The notes beneath the pieces were generated by a model. It was not told where the DNA came from, searched no databases, and was given only the letters and a program-made list of their open reading frames with translations. From Candidatus Saccharimonadota bacterium (GTDB taxonomy: Bacteria > Patescibacteriota > Saccharimonadia > Saccharimonadales > Saccharimonadaceae), in NCBI GenBank assembly GCA_030529095.1, contig JAUMXN010000004.1, positions 1-44,453 of the forward strand: a DNA stretch of 44,453 nt. Reading direction: 5' to 3'. Within the stretch, counting starts at the first letter, position 1, and every line of letters begins with the position of its first letter. Positions 24,394 through 32,619 of the stretch are shown here, in pieces. A program made the translations under genes and the position numbers.

Positions 24394-25011
24394 ATGGGCA
24401 AAAAAGAAGACGTACCAAAACCGCCGAAATTGGCGAGTCGCAGAACAAACCGCAAGTCTGGGATTAAGCTCGGGCGCACAATTGCAGGGCAAAGGGAACG
24501 ACTCGAGACTTCTTCGGAGCGCATGGCGGCCAGGAAAAAGGTTCAGAAGAAAAAGATCACTCGTCTTATAATAACGATTTTGATTTTTGTGGTATTCTTT
24601 GGCTTTGCTGCCTATATGATGATTTCTTTTTTGAATAAAGACGCCGAATTAACTACGGAGGAAGCCAAGATTGAAGTCTCGTTTAACCCGACGATTGAGA
24701 TTGTTGACGAGGACGCGGCAGTGTCGGGTAAGGCAATGACGGCGCGCATGAAAAGCTATATCGGCCAGGCCGAAGTAGATTTTAAGGATCTTGGCTATCA
24801 GCCCGTAAAGGCGGTGGTGCCGTCTGGATCGATTCGTGAGGTGGATTTTTATCTTGATGGTGTAAGTGGTTATATTAAGACCACAATCGACCGCGGGACT
24901 GGAGTCACTATCGAGGATGCAGACAGGATGATCCGTTATCTGTCTGGTATTGGTGAGTCTAATTTTGAGTATATAGATGTCCGTATCGACGGCAAAGCAT
25001 ACTGGAAGTAG
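24394..25011 (+). CDS. FtsQ/DivIB-like bitopic cell-division protein
   Basis: A 205-aa protein: long basic cytoplasmic N-tail (1-54), one membrane helix (about 55-79, ITRLIITILIFVVFFGFAAYMM), then an extracellular domain ending FEYIDVRIDGKAYWK, reminiscent of the FtsQ end (...iDlRi.gkay.k). It begins 3 nt after murG and is last in the cluster, the position where ftsQ is often found. No clear POTRA motif is visible, so the assignment rests on architecture and context. Confidence 0.6.
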   Translation: MGKKEDVPKPPKLASRRTNRKSGIKLGRTIAGQRERLETSSERMAARKKVQKKKITRLIITILIFVVFFGFAAYMMISFLNKDAELTTEEAKIEVSFNPTIEIVDEDAAVSGKAMTARMKSYIGQAEVDFKDLGYQPVKAVVPSGSIREVDFYLDGVSGYIKTTIDRGTGVTIEDADRMIRYLSGIGESNFEYIDVRIDGKAYWK

Positions 25012-25956
25012 GGAAATAGGGGCATTTTTAACAGGGGTGTAACGGGGGTAATTTTTGGGTTTCAGGGGTGTTTCCTCTGTTAAAAACATACTTCTCTACC
25101 CTTTTGTTCGGTTTTTGTTCTGCGAAATGGGGATATATTTGGTGCGGCAGAGAATCAAATATGTAAAATAACAGGGGAAAACACAAAAAGGGAAATAAAA
25201 AAGGGGAAAAGTCAAATTCAAAAAAAATAGGCGTGAAAGGCGGCGTGAAAGGATTTTAGGACATTAGCTTGTGGAAAAGTCAAATAAATCGGGGCCAAAT
25301 GAGCCTAATAGACACTATCAGGGGCCGACTAGGGGTGTTATAGGGGTGTAATAGGGGTGGCGGATCCAGGGGTTTTCAGAATCGTTTCTGAGCCGTTTTT
25401 AAGAGCATTTTGGCAAGTATATTAGATAAAAATACCTGGACAATGAAATACATAGTTAAACGGGAATAAAAGAGGCCGTTTCCCTTGGTTCCCCTAGCCA
25501 GAATCGCTTTTTAGACGATTGTTGATGTGGGCTCGGTTTTACAGGTTATATGTCGCAAAATATGTATTGTGCGACATTACGATTATGTTTGGAAGACGGT
25601 TGACTTTACGTCTTTTGCAGGTAGATTTTATTCTGCTTATGGATATTTTGCCTGTACGTGGATTTTTGTATGGCGTGCTTTCCTGTTTGTGTGGCTGTGT
25701 GATTTGCTATTCATACGTTGGTTGAGGTTTTTATATTAATTTGTCGAGTTTTTATCTTTAGATATTTTGTTTTATAGAGGTCAAACAGAGAACTAACAGG
25801 GGTGCAACAGGGATAGAAATGGTGTTGAAATAATGACTTATAGGGGTTAATATGAGTGGTTCATAGAGGCATTATAGGGGCCTATAAGGGTTTATGAGGG
25901 GTCAAAAAGGCTCTTTTACAGGGGTACAACAGGGGTGGGGAAGCATCAAAAGAGGC
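25012..25956. repeat. 945-bp gene-free region with phased AGGGGTG units
   Basis: It lies between the convergent ftsQ-like and TraG-like genes. The + strand carries many degenerate AGGGGT(G) units, several exactly 11 nt apart: 25331, 25342 and 25353 (AGGGGTGttat, AGGGGTGtaat, AGGGGTGg), with a fourth at 25368; others lie at 25033-25079, 25799-25813 and 25866-25937. The 25331-25373 group has four GGGG tracts with loops of 7, 7 and 11 nt. The region also holds the 14-mer TTTGTTCGGTTTTT (25103), a TTTTCCACA site (25270-25278, minus) and an inverted repeat TGTCGCA/TGCGACA (25551-25576). Short ORFs here have no coding character. Confidence 0.65.
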
Positions 25957-28647
25957 TTATTTCCCTTTTTTGGTCTTCTTGGAGTTGCCTTTTTTTGGCG
26001 TTTGATTCCCTAATTCTTTGTTGGCTGCGAGCCTAGCAAGATCTTTTAAGCCGAGTGATTCCTTGCCCTCCGCGGCGTTCGGGCTGATTTTTTGCTTGAT
26101 CATGTCGCCTTGTGGCGTGTGATTTTTTGGGAATTTTGGCTGATATTTAAAGTTCGGTTTTTGTTCGGGTCTAACTTGGAGCTGGCCTTCGGCATCTTGG
26201 CGACCAGAATCAGATAATACCTTCTTGTACTTTTCTGATTGCTCGATGGTATCTTTAATCTCTGCCTCGACGGCAGCGCGAGTACGAGCATAATTGGCAC
26301 GAGAATGGGCCACAATGGCGTCGAAGTTGTCTTTTGGTGTATGAGGAATAGAAAGGGTTGTAGCGGAGAATGCAGGCACTTTTTCGCCGCCGATAATCAT
26401 CGAGATAATGAAGTGGCGGTTGTTGAGCTGGATAATATCAGACTCCTCGAAGGTTGGCTCGAATTGCTTAACGAGCACTGGCGCGTCGTCGGCTGAAACA
26501 CGGAAGCTGATAGTGGTACCGACGTTGCCAAAGACGGCATCGCGGACTGATTCGGTCATTTGTGAGACGTATTGGTTGGCCACGGTAAGGTTGAGGCCGT
26601 ATTTACGAGCCTCAGAGAGGATTACGGCGAAGGAATCGGTAGCGAAGTTCTGGAACTCGTCTACATAAAGATAGAATGGTCGACGATCTTCGATGTTTGA
26701 AATGTCGGAGCGGCTCATAGCGGCGAGCTGAACTTTGGTGACTAGGAAGGCACCAAGAATAGCAGCGTTATCTTCGCCGATGAGACCTTTAGACAAGTTG
26801 ACGATAAGGATCTTACCTTCATCCATGATTTTGCGGATATTGAAGCTAGACTTTGGCTGGCCGATGATATTACGAATGATTGGGTTGGCGGTGAAGGCGC
26901 CGACCTTGTTAAGAACTGGGGCGATAGATTCGTTAACCTGTTTTTCGTTCCATTGGCCGAATTCGTGTTTCCAGAATTGGAGAACCGTGACGTCGGTACA
27001 ATACTCGAGAGTTTCTTTGCGGAATTCTTTATCGGTCAAGATGCGGGAAATATCGAGCAAGGTGGTTTCTGGGCGGTCGAGAAGGGCGAGAATAGTATAG
27101 CGCAAAATGTGCTCGAGGCGAGGACCCCAAGAATCGCCGAACATACGTTTAAGCACTCCGATTACTTCGGAACAGATATTTGGTTTGCGGGACGGATCAT
27201 AAACTTCGAGTGGGTTAAAGGCGACAGGATAATCGACATCGGCTGGGTTGAAGTAAATAACATCTTTGATGCGTGATTCCGGAATAAAACGAAGGTTATC
27301 GATGGCAAAGTCACCGTGCGGATCGATAATACAGTAGCCGTGATTATAGAAAGTATCAGAGAGCGCTAAGAGTTCTAGAAGGCCGCTTTTCCCTGCCCCG
27401 GTCTGGCCAATAATATAAATATGACGAGAACGATCGCGGCGGAGCAAACCGAATTGGTGATTAATGCCGCGGAAGTTGGTAAGGCCAAAGGCGGAGATAT
27501 TTTCATCCACCGAAGGCATACCGGTGAGAACCGGAAGCTTGGCCGGTGGTTCAGCCGTCTTGGAGTTAGCCCAGACAATATTAGGGGTTTCCACAGAGGT
27601 GTGTGGCAAGTGATAGACTGAGGCGAGTTCAGCGATATTAAGAATAAAGCCGTGATCGCTGAATTGACGCATCTTGTAGGCGTCGAGATCATTTGGATTG
27701 AAACTGCCGCCAACCATTTTGAAACCATTGAGGTTGGTGGAGTTATATTGTTTGAAGGTACCAACGAGAGCTTGCATATTTAGCTTGGCATCGACATCGG
27801 ATTTACCGAGATAGGCCAAGCGAATTTTAACTTCGTAGCCAAGTTTGGTGGCTTTTTCTTCGGCCTTGGCGATGCGGGTTTTGTCGCGCTCAGAAAGCTC
27901 GATCTTTTCGTCGGAACCAGTGCCGCCGGCTGGTGGGCGGAACAAAGCCCCGAGAGCTTCGACGATCCAAGACCAGTCTACATTAGAAAATAGTGGTTTG
28001 CGGCCGGCTTTGACGCGCTTGACCCAAGCGTCGGTAGTGTTTTTGTGCCAATCATCAGGAATTGGACGAGTAAGAATTTGGATCCAGAGCTCTTCGGAAT
28101 TATCCGGATCGAGTTTAGCCAAAGTACCAGTAATACCAGCGAGCGGGTCGACTTCGAACGTATCGAAAGTTTTGATTGGTAAGACTTCGTTGTCGGTAAG
28201 GGCAAGTTCGGAGGAATAAGTAACTGGATATTTGCCACGGCCATCGGTGTAATCTTCGGTCATGGTGTGGATTTGGACGGTTGGATATTGAGAATAAATC
28301 TGGCCTTCGACAAAGCTTTGCAAGACTTTTGGCACCCAAACATAGAAACGAATTTGGCCAGCGGTAGAAACAATTTCAAAAGACAAATGCTCTTGTACAC
28401 CACCAGAATTTTTGAGCTCAGCCTTATCGCGTAAAATACCATGAAGTGAGGCAAAAAGCTGCTCGGCGGCAAGCTCTTTTTTGTCGTTGGTACGTGGAAT
28501 TTCGAGCATCAAAAGCACGGAGTCGACATTTAATACTTTTAGCTTGTTGAGTTTTTTATAATTACGATAGGTTAGAAACGCCAAAATTGCTACGGCCGGA
28601 ATCCAAACGATTGGCATAAGAATGAAATGTATGATGTTTTCCAACAT
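25957..28647 (-). CDS. TraG/TraD/HerA-like DNA-pump ATPase with N-terminal membrane helix
   Basis: An 896-aa protein. N-terminal membrane helix (about 3-28, IIHFILMPIVWIPAVAILAFLT), a long N-domain, then an FtsK/HerA-type ATPase with Walker A IGQTGAGKSG (about 415) and Walker B FYLYVDEFQNFATD (about 660), the TraG/TraD 'TraM-recognition' type of core. The C-terminus is disordered and Lys/Gln-rich. Coupling proteins of this family move DNA or protein substrates through type IV secretion channels, but no other secretion gene is in this window. It lies 24 nt after the sigma4/HARE regulator on the same strand, so the two are probably one operon. Substrate unknown. Confidence 0.85.
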   Translation of the reverse strand: MLENIIHFILMPIVWIPAVAILAFLTYRNYKKLNKLKVLNVDSVLLMLEIPRTNDKKELAAEQLFASLHGILRDKAELKNSGGVQEHLSFEIVSTAGQIRFYVWVPKVLQSFVEGQIYSQYPTVQIHTMTEDYTDGRGKYPVTYSSELALTDNEVLPIKTFDTFEVDPLAGITGTLAKLDPDNSEELWIQILTRPIPDDWHKNTTDAWVKRVKAGRKPLFSNVDWSWIVEALGALFRPPAGGTGSDEKIELSERDKTRIAKAEEKATKLGYEVKIRLAYLGKSDVDAKLNMQALVGTFKQYNSTNLNGFKMVGGSFNPNDLDAYKMRQFSDHGFILNIAELASVYHLPHTSVETPNIVWANSKTAEPPAKLPVLTGMPSVDENISAFGLTNFRGINHQFGLLRRDRSRHIYIIGQTGAGKSGLLELLALSDTFYNHGYCIIDPHGDFAIDNLRFIPESRIKDVIYFNPADVDYPVAFNPLEVYDPSRKPNICSEVIGVLKRMFGDSWGPRLEHILRYTILALLDRPETTLLDISRILTDKEFRKETLEYCTDVTVLQFWKHEFGQWNEKQVNESIAPVLNKVGAFTANPIIRNIIGQPKSSFNIRKIMDEGKILIVNLSKGLIGEDNAAILGAFLVTKVQLAAMSRSDISNIEDRRPFYLYVDEFQNFATDSFAVILSEARKYGLNLTVANQYVSQMTESVRDAVFGNVGTTISFRVSADDAPVLVKQFEPTFEESDIIQLNNRHFIISMIIGGEKVPAFSATTLSIPHTPKDNFDAIVAHSRANYARTRAAVEAEIKDTIEQSEKYKKVLSDSGRQDAEGQLQVRPEQKPNFKYQPKFPKNHTPQGDMIKQKISPNAAEGKESLGLKDLARLAANKELGNQTPKKGNSKKTKKGK

Positions 28648-28671
28648 GATACCTTTATTTTATCATAAAAC

Positions 28672-29700
28672 TTAAGCTAGAGTGTAAGAATTCTTGTCTA
28701 CTTTTTTGAAGAAAGTCTTGTTCTGAAGATTCAATAAAATAGTAGTTTCTTTGACTTTGCGGGTTTTAAGTACACGCTTAACGATTTCTTCGCGGGAAAG
28801 TGGCTCGCCGGCATTCTCGAGGATGCCTTTGATGATTTCGGCGACGGTGCCTTTAGAATAACCCCAAGACTTGAGAGCGTAGATACCACGACCAATCAAA
28901 ATGAAGCGAGGGTCTTTAATGAGCTCGTTGTGGATAGCCTGGATAGTAACGTTTTTGCGTTTAAAATTAGACTCGGCGATCTCTTTGGCGATATCTGAGA
29001 AGTGCATTGGCTCTTTTTTGGTTTCGAGAATGACGAAGATTTTGTCGCGGATATTCTTTGGATTAACTGCTGGCCATTTGGTGAGACCATAGAGACCATT
29101 AAGAGAAGCGAGCAACTTAGAAATTGACGCAACGGCTTTAATATGATTAGGGTGCTCATAATTTAGCTTGTCGTCAAGTTCACTTAGAGTCATTGGGTTT
29201 TTGTTCTCTTTGATGATGTTGACGATTTCGTCAATCTTCTTGCGCATTTCTTTTTCGTTACCGTCTTTGGCGATAGCGATACCAGCGTAATACTTATCGT
29301 TCTCTTCTACTACGGTAAGGTTATTGGAAAAGGTAGCAATAAAATAAAGGCCGGTCCTCTCTGCGTTATTGGTGGATCGGTTATAAATTTTATCGGCGAG
29401 GTCGGAAATTTTAGCAGTACGACCCATTTCATCAAGATTTCTGATAATGATTTTTTCGGCTGCGGCGAGTTCGCCGATCTTGTTCTCTTCTGCGGAAATA
29501 CGAAGACGAATAAGAATAGCTTTTTCGAGCTGACGGACGCGTTCGCGTGTGATCGATAACATTTCCCCGATTTGTTCAAGGGTTTCTTTGTTGCCGTTCA
29601 AACCGAAACGGCGGGATATGATTTCTTTTTCGCGGTCTTGTTCAATGATTGAAAGACTGCCAGAGATTGCTTTTTTTAGGATTTCCGCATTTTGATCCAT
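28672..29700 (-). CDS. Sigma-region-4 HTH fused to HARE-type winged helices
   Basis: A 342-aa protein from ATG 29700 (ribosome site AAGGAA); an upstream GTG at 29721 is in frame. Residues about 20-70 (EKEIISRRFGLNG...TLEQIGEMLSITRERVRQLEKAIL) match sigma70 region 4, the -35-binding HTH. No region 2 is present, so it cannot be a complete sigma factor. Several winged-helix modules follow, one (PMHFSDIAKEIAE...NVTIQAIHNELIKDPRFILIGRGIYAL) resembling the HARE-HTH domain of RNA-polymerase delta subunit. It is likely a transcription factor. A perfect palindrome covers its -35. Operon with the TraG-like ATPase. Confidence 0.8.
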   Translation of the reverse strand: MDQNAEILKKAISGSLSIIEQDREKEIISRRFGLNGNKETLEQIGEMLSITRERVRQLEKAILIRLRISAEENKIGELAAAEKIIIRNLDEMGRTAKISDLADKIYNRSTNNAERTGLYFIATFSNNLTVVEENDKYYAGIAIAKDGNEKEMRKKIDEIVNIIKENKNPMTLSELDDKLNYEHPNHIKAVASISKLLASLNGLYGLTKWPAVNPKNIRDKIFVILETKKEPMHFSDIAKEIAESNFKRKNVTIQAIHNELIKDPRFILIGRGIYALKSWGYSKGTVAEIIKGILENAGEPLSREEIVKRVLKTRKVKETTILLNLQNKTFFKKVDKNSYTLA

Positions 29701-29747
29701 TAAAGTGTTCCTTTTTTCCACCTCTGTTATTAATATAAATTTTTAAT

Positions 29748-29783
29748 ATGATACCATTTTTTATCGTAGTTGTCAACTACGAT
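29748..29783 (-). promoter_or_regulatory. Promoter with palindromic operator, sigma4/HARE-TraG operon
   Basis: Minus-strand TTGACA (29776-29771), 17-nt spacer, TATCAT (29753-29748). The -35 sits in the middle of a perfect 21-bp palindrome, arms ATCGTAGTTG and CAACTACGAT around a central T (29763-29783). This is the geometry of a repressor operator; autoregulation by the downstream HTH protein is the simplest reading (inference). A second possible -10, TGcTACAAT, lies farther upstream near 29806-29814. Confidence 0.75.
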
Positions 29784-29895
29784 TTCTCCCGGTTCTTGAA
29801 TATATTGTAGCATATATTTTGAAGAATTTGAAAAAAAATCTTTAAAAGTTTTAAACATTAGTGAAATGTGACTTAATAATGAGATGTTGGACATG

Positions 29896-29926
29896 AAAAA
29901 TCCCGGGCCGTTCCATAAGCCCGGGG
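29896..29926 (-). terminator. topA terminator
   Basis: Minus-strand CCCGGGC/GCCCGGG stem followed by ATTTTTC, 8 nt past the topA stop. Confidence 0.85.
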
Positions 29927-29933
29927 TCAAACA

Positions 29934-32225
29934 CTAGTTTTTCTTGGCGGTTTTGGCTTTGGTTTTGGCGGTTTTTCTAGCGGCGCGGCGTTTGGTTTTT
30001 GGTTTGTTGGCTAAGTATTCTTTAGCCTGCTCTAAAGTAACGGTTTTTGGATCAACGTCTTTTGGCACGCGGACAAAGTTACGACGGCCTGGGCCTTTGA
30101 CGTACGGGCCGTAGGCGCCATTAATAATCTGAATTTCGTCCCAGTCAGCAATGATCGAGTTGATTTTGGCTTCATAAAGAGGAAGAGCCTCATCGATTGT
30201 CACGGTGTATGGATCAATATCTTTAACTGGTATATTATATTTCCCTGCTTTGAGGTATGGGCCGAACGGACCATTGGCGGCGATGATTTCGGTGCCGTCT
30301 TTGGCGGTGCCAAGCGTGCGTGGCAAAGTCGGTAAAGCGAGCTGGGTGAGAGCTTGTTCTAGGGTAACAGTTTTGACGGATTTTCTCTTTGGGAGAGGCG
30401 CAAAACGTGGTTTTTTTCCAGTTTCCTTTTCGTTGCCGCCAAGCTGAATGAAGCCACCATTTTTGCCGATTTTAGCATAGATTGGCTCGCCAGTTTCTGG
30501 GTCATGGCCAAGCAAGCGTGAATTGTTGTAGCGCTCAACGCCATCGGCGGCGAGTACGGTGTTTTTAAATGGGCCGTAGAAGTCGCGGAGCATTTTGACG
30601 CGTTCGAGTTTGGCTTCGGCGATAAGGTCGAGGTCTTTTTCGATGTTAGCGGTAAATTTATAATCAACGATGTTTTTGAAATTGTCGACGAGGAAGCCGG
30701 CGACGAGTTCACCAATTGGAGTTGGGATGAGTTTGCCTTTGTTGGCGCCGAATTTTTCGGTAGCCATTTGGCGTTTAATTTCGGATGCTGGTTTGGCAGA
30801 AAGAGCGACCACTTCGCGGTCTTCTCCTTCGGACTCGCCTTTGATAACATAGCCACGAGCCTGAATAGCGGTCATGATAGAAGCATAGGTAGATGGGCGG
30901 CCGATGCCAAGTTCCTCGAGTTTTTTAACGAGAGAACCTTCGGTGTAGCGAGCGGCTGGTTTGGCGAAAGTTTGCTTAGCGGTGAGCTCGAGTAGGCTAA
31001 CCGAGTCGCCTTTTTTGAGATGTGGAAGCTCCAAATCTTTGGATTTGCCGTAGACCTTAAGGAAACCGTCGAAGATTACAACTTCGCCTTTAGCGACGAA
31101 TTTTTTATCGTTTCCTTCGATTTCGATGGTGGTTTTGGCAACCTTGGCGTTGGCCATTTGGGTAGCAACAGTACGAGACCAAATCAATTGGTAGAGCTTG
31201 CGTTCGTAGTCGTTCTTACCGGCCGAGGTGTTCTCGATATGGGTTGGACGGATAGCTTCGTGGGCTTCTTGGGCGGAAGCATCTTTGGTTTTGAACGAAC
31301 GAACTTTAAGATAGTTTTTACCAAAGTTGGTCTCGATATAATTTGCGATAGAAGCGACGGCTTGGGATGAAAGATTGAGGGAGTCCGTACGATGGTAAGT
31401 AATCAAACCGGCTTGGTAGAGACCTTGCGCGGCGGTCATGGTAGTACGGGAGCTAAAGCCGAGTTTGGAGTTGGCTTCAATCTGGAGTGCGGCGGTCGTA
31501 AGTGGTACTGGGTTGGCCTTGCTTCCCTCAGCTTCTTCAATATCTGAAACGACGAATTTGGCATCTTTCAAATTATTGAGCAACTTGGTGGCCTCGTCTT
31601 CGTTTGCCGGGTTGTCGCCCTCGAGATTGGCTACGAATTTGGCTTGATTTTCGAAATCTCCACTAACTTTGAAGCTGGATTTTGATTCGAATTTTTCAAT
31701 GTCTTTTTCGCGTTCGACAATTAGGCGAAGAGCTGGAGACTGGACGCGGCCAGCGGAAATAGCGCCTGGAACTTTGCGGCGAACGATGTCGGAAAGGTCG
31801 TAACCCACGAGCATATCGAGGGTTTGACGGGCCTGCTGAGAATAAACCATGTCCATATCGACGGTGCGAGGATTTTCGATGGCTTTTTCGAGCGCCGGTT
31901 TAGTGATTTCGTGGAAAGTAATCCTAGCGGTGTCTTTTGGTAGCTTCAGAACTTCAAGAAGGTGCCAAGAAATTGATTCTCCTTCGCGGTCTTCATCGGT
32001 TGCGAGCCAGATTTTGTCGGATTCTTTAACGGCTTTTTTGAGCGCGCTGATGATTTTGGTATGTTCTGGATCAATTTCATAAGTCACGTCGAAGGTGGAT
32101 TTGTCGACCTTGGTATCTTTTCTAATATGGCCAACCGAGGCTAGGACCTGAAAGTCCTTCCCTAAATACTTCTCAATGGTCTGCGCTTTAGCAGGAGACT
32201 CGACGATGACTAGGTTTTTTGACAT
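29934..32225 (-). CDS. topA: DNA topoisomerase I
   Basis: A 763-aa type IA topoisomerase starting MSKNLVIVESPAKAQTIEKYLG (TOPRIM Glu). Other features: ATDEDREGESISWH (TOPRIM DxD), the catalytic-Tyr region GLITYHRTDSLNLS, and GRPSTYASIMTAIQARGYV. The C-terminus has zinc-less topo-C repeats (FGPYLKAGKYNIP, YGPYVKGPGRRNF) and a Lys/Arg tail like actinobacterial and chlamydial types rather than the E. coli zinc fingers. It relaxes negative supercoils. The open frame extends 38 codons upstream into the ncRNA region, but the MSKN start is the conserved one and lies 7 nt after a TATTAT box. Confidence 0.96.
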   Translation of the reverse strand: MSKNLVIVESPAKAQTIEKYLGKDFQVLASVGHIRKDTKVDKSTFDVTYEIDPEHTKIISALKKAVKESDKIWLATDEDREGESISWHLLEVLKLPKDTARITFHEITKPALEKAIENPRTVDMDMVYSQQARQTLDMLVGYDLSDIVRRKVPGAISAGRVQSPALRLIVEREKDIEKFESKSSFKVSGDFENQAKFVANLEGDNPANEDEATKLLNNLKDAKFVVSDIEEAEGSKANPVPLTTAALQIEANSKLGFSSRTTMTAAQGLYQAGLITYHRTDSLNLSSQAVASIANYIETNFGKNYLKVRSFKTKDASAQEAHEAIRPTHIENTSAGKNDYERKLYQLIWSRTVATQMANAKVAKTTIEIEGNDKKFVAKGEVVIFDGFLKVYGKSKDLELPHLKKGDSVSLLELTAKQTFAKPAARYTEGSLVKKLEELGIGRPSTYASIMTAIQARGYVIKGESEGEDREVVALSAKPASEIKRQMATEKFGANKGKLIPTPIGELVAGFLVDNFKNIVDYKFTANIEKDLDLIAEAKLERVKMLRDFYGPFKNTVLAADGVERYNNSRLLGHDPETGEPIYAKIGKNGGFIQLGGNEKETGKKPRFAPLPKRKSVKTVTLEQALTQLALPTLPRTLGTAKDGTEIIAANGPFGPYLKAGKYNIPVKDIDPYTVTIDEALPLYEAKINSIIADWDEIQIINGAYGPYVKGPGRRNFVRVPKDVDPKTVTLEQAKEYLANKPKTKRRAARKTAKTKAKTAKKN

Positions 32226-32232
32226 ATATATA

Positions 32233-32242
32233 ATAATAGCAC
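32233..32242 (-). promoter_or_regulatory. Leaderless-type promoter of topA
   Basis: Minus-strand TGcTATTAT (-10 at 32238-32233), 7 nt before the topA ATG, with no ribosome-binding site. Confidence 0.55.
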
Positions 32243-32284
32243 ACCTATGCAAGCATGAGCGAGTTGGGTCAGAAATTTTGACAC

Positions 32285-32541
32285 CAAAAAACCTCAGGTA
32301 AGGGTGGGCATCACCTGAGGTTATTTGGCCCTCTAACACATCTCTTTTGACACCGGGAGAACCCCGGAAGCGCGACCCACCTCACACAATATTGGGGCCC
32401 GCCGGTTAGAGGGATTGCTATGCCTTCGAAATTGGTCCCCTGTAAGTGGAGGTAATACTTAAAGGCTCCAAACGCTAATAGAAGATGTTTGAAGTCTGGG
32501 GTTTCAAAAGCACGCAATTTCTGCTACAGTCTAAACAGTAG
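32285..32541 (-). ncRNA. Structured ncRNA candidate with its own terminator, upstream of topA
   Basis: A minus-strand TATAAT (32552-32547) predicts a start near 32541. The ~255-nt RNA ends in a textbook terminator, AACCTCAGGT/ACCTGAGGTT plus TTTTTT (32322-32285). Internal helices: GCTAC/GTAGC at the 5' end; GAAATTG/CAATTTC; CTTCAAAC/GTTTGGAG; CCCTCTAA/TTAGAGGG; CCGGG/CCCGG. A TAAGT/ACTTA hairpin displays ACCTCC, an anti-Shine-Dalgarno-like sequence, in its loop. I could not match it to RNase P, tmRNA, SRP or 6S RNA. A mere topA attenuator is less likely because topA has its own -10 after the terminator. Confidence 0.5.
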
Positions 32542-32570
32542 CCGAAATTATAATTTATTTAGGTGCGGTG

Positions 32571-32587
32571 TGAGACTAAATGTCTCA
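32571..32587. promoter_or_regulatory. Short inverted repeat between dprA and the ncRNA promoter
   Basis: TGAGAC, 5-nt spacer, GTCTCA: perfect 6-bp arms located where the -35 regions of the divergent ncRNA and dprA would lie. Possible operator. Confidence 0.35.
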
Positions 32588-32619
32588 ACTGTCTTTAATT
32601 ATATCACTTGGGGATAAAA

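Noticed and set aside
25519-25739. Two overlapping ORFs of 68-70 codons in the G-rich region
   Set aside because: No ribosome site; both frames are rich in Trp, Phe, Cys and Leu in an erratic pattern; they overlap each other and the inverted repeat. They look like chance frames.
25012-25956. Replication origin
   Set aside because: Only one DnaA-like 9-mer, no dnaA gene nearby, and position between convergent genes; G-rich units do not match known origin iterons.
29934-32339. 801-aa TopA with a 38-residue N-terminal extension
   Set aside because: The extension lies in the ncRNA terminator region and precedes the conserved MSKNLVIVESPAKA start.
32285-32541. RNase P RNA, tmRNA or SRP RNA assignment
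   Set aside because: The conserved RNase P (GAGGAAAGUCC, GUAAGAG), tmRNA tRNA-like end and SRP GGAAG/AGCAG motifs were looked for and not found.
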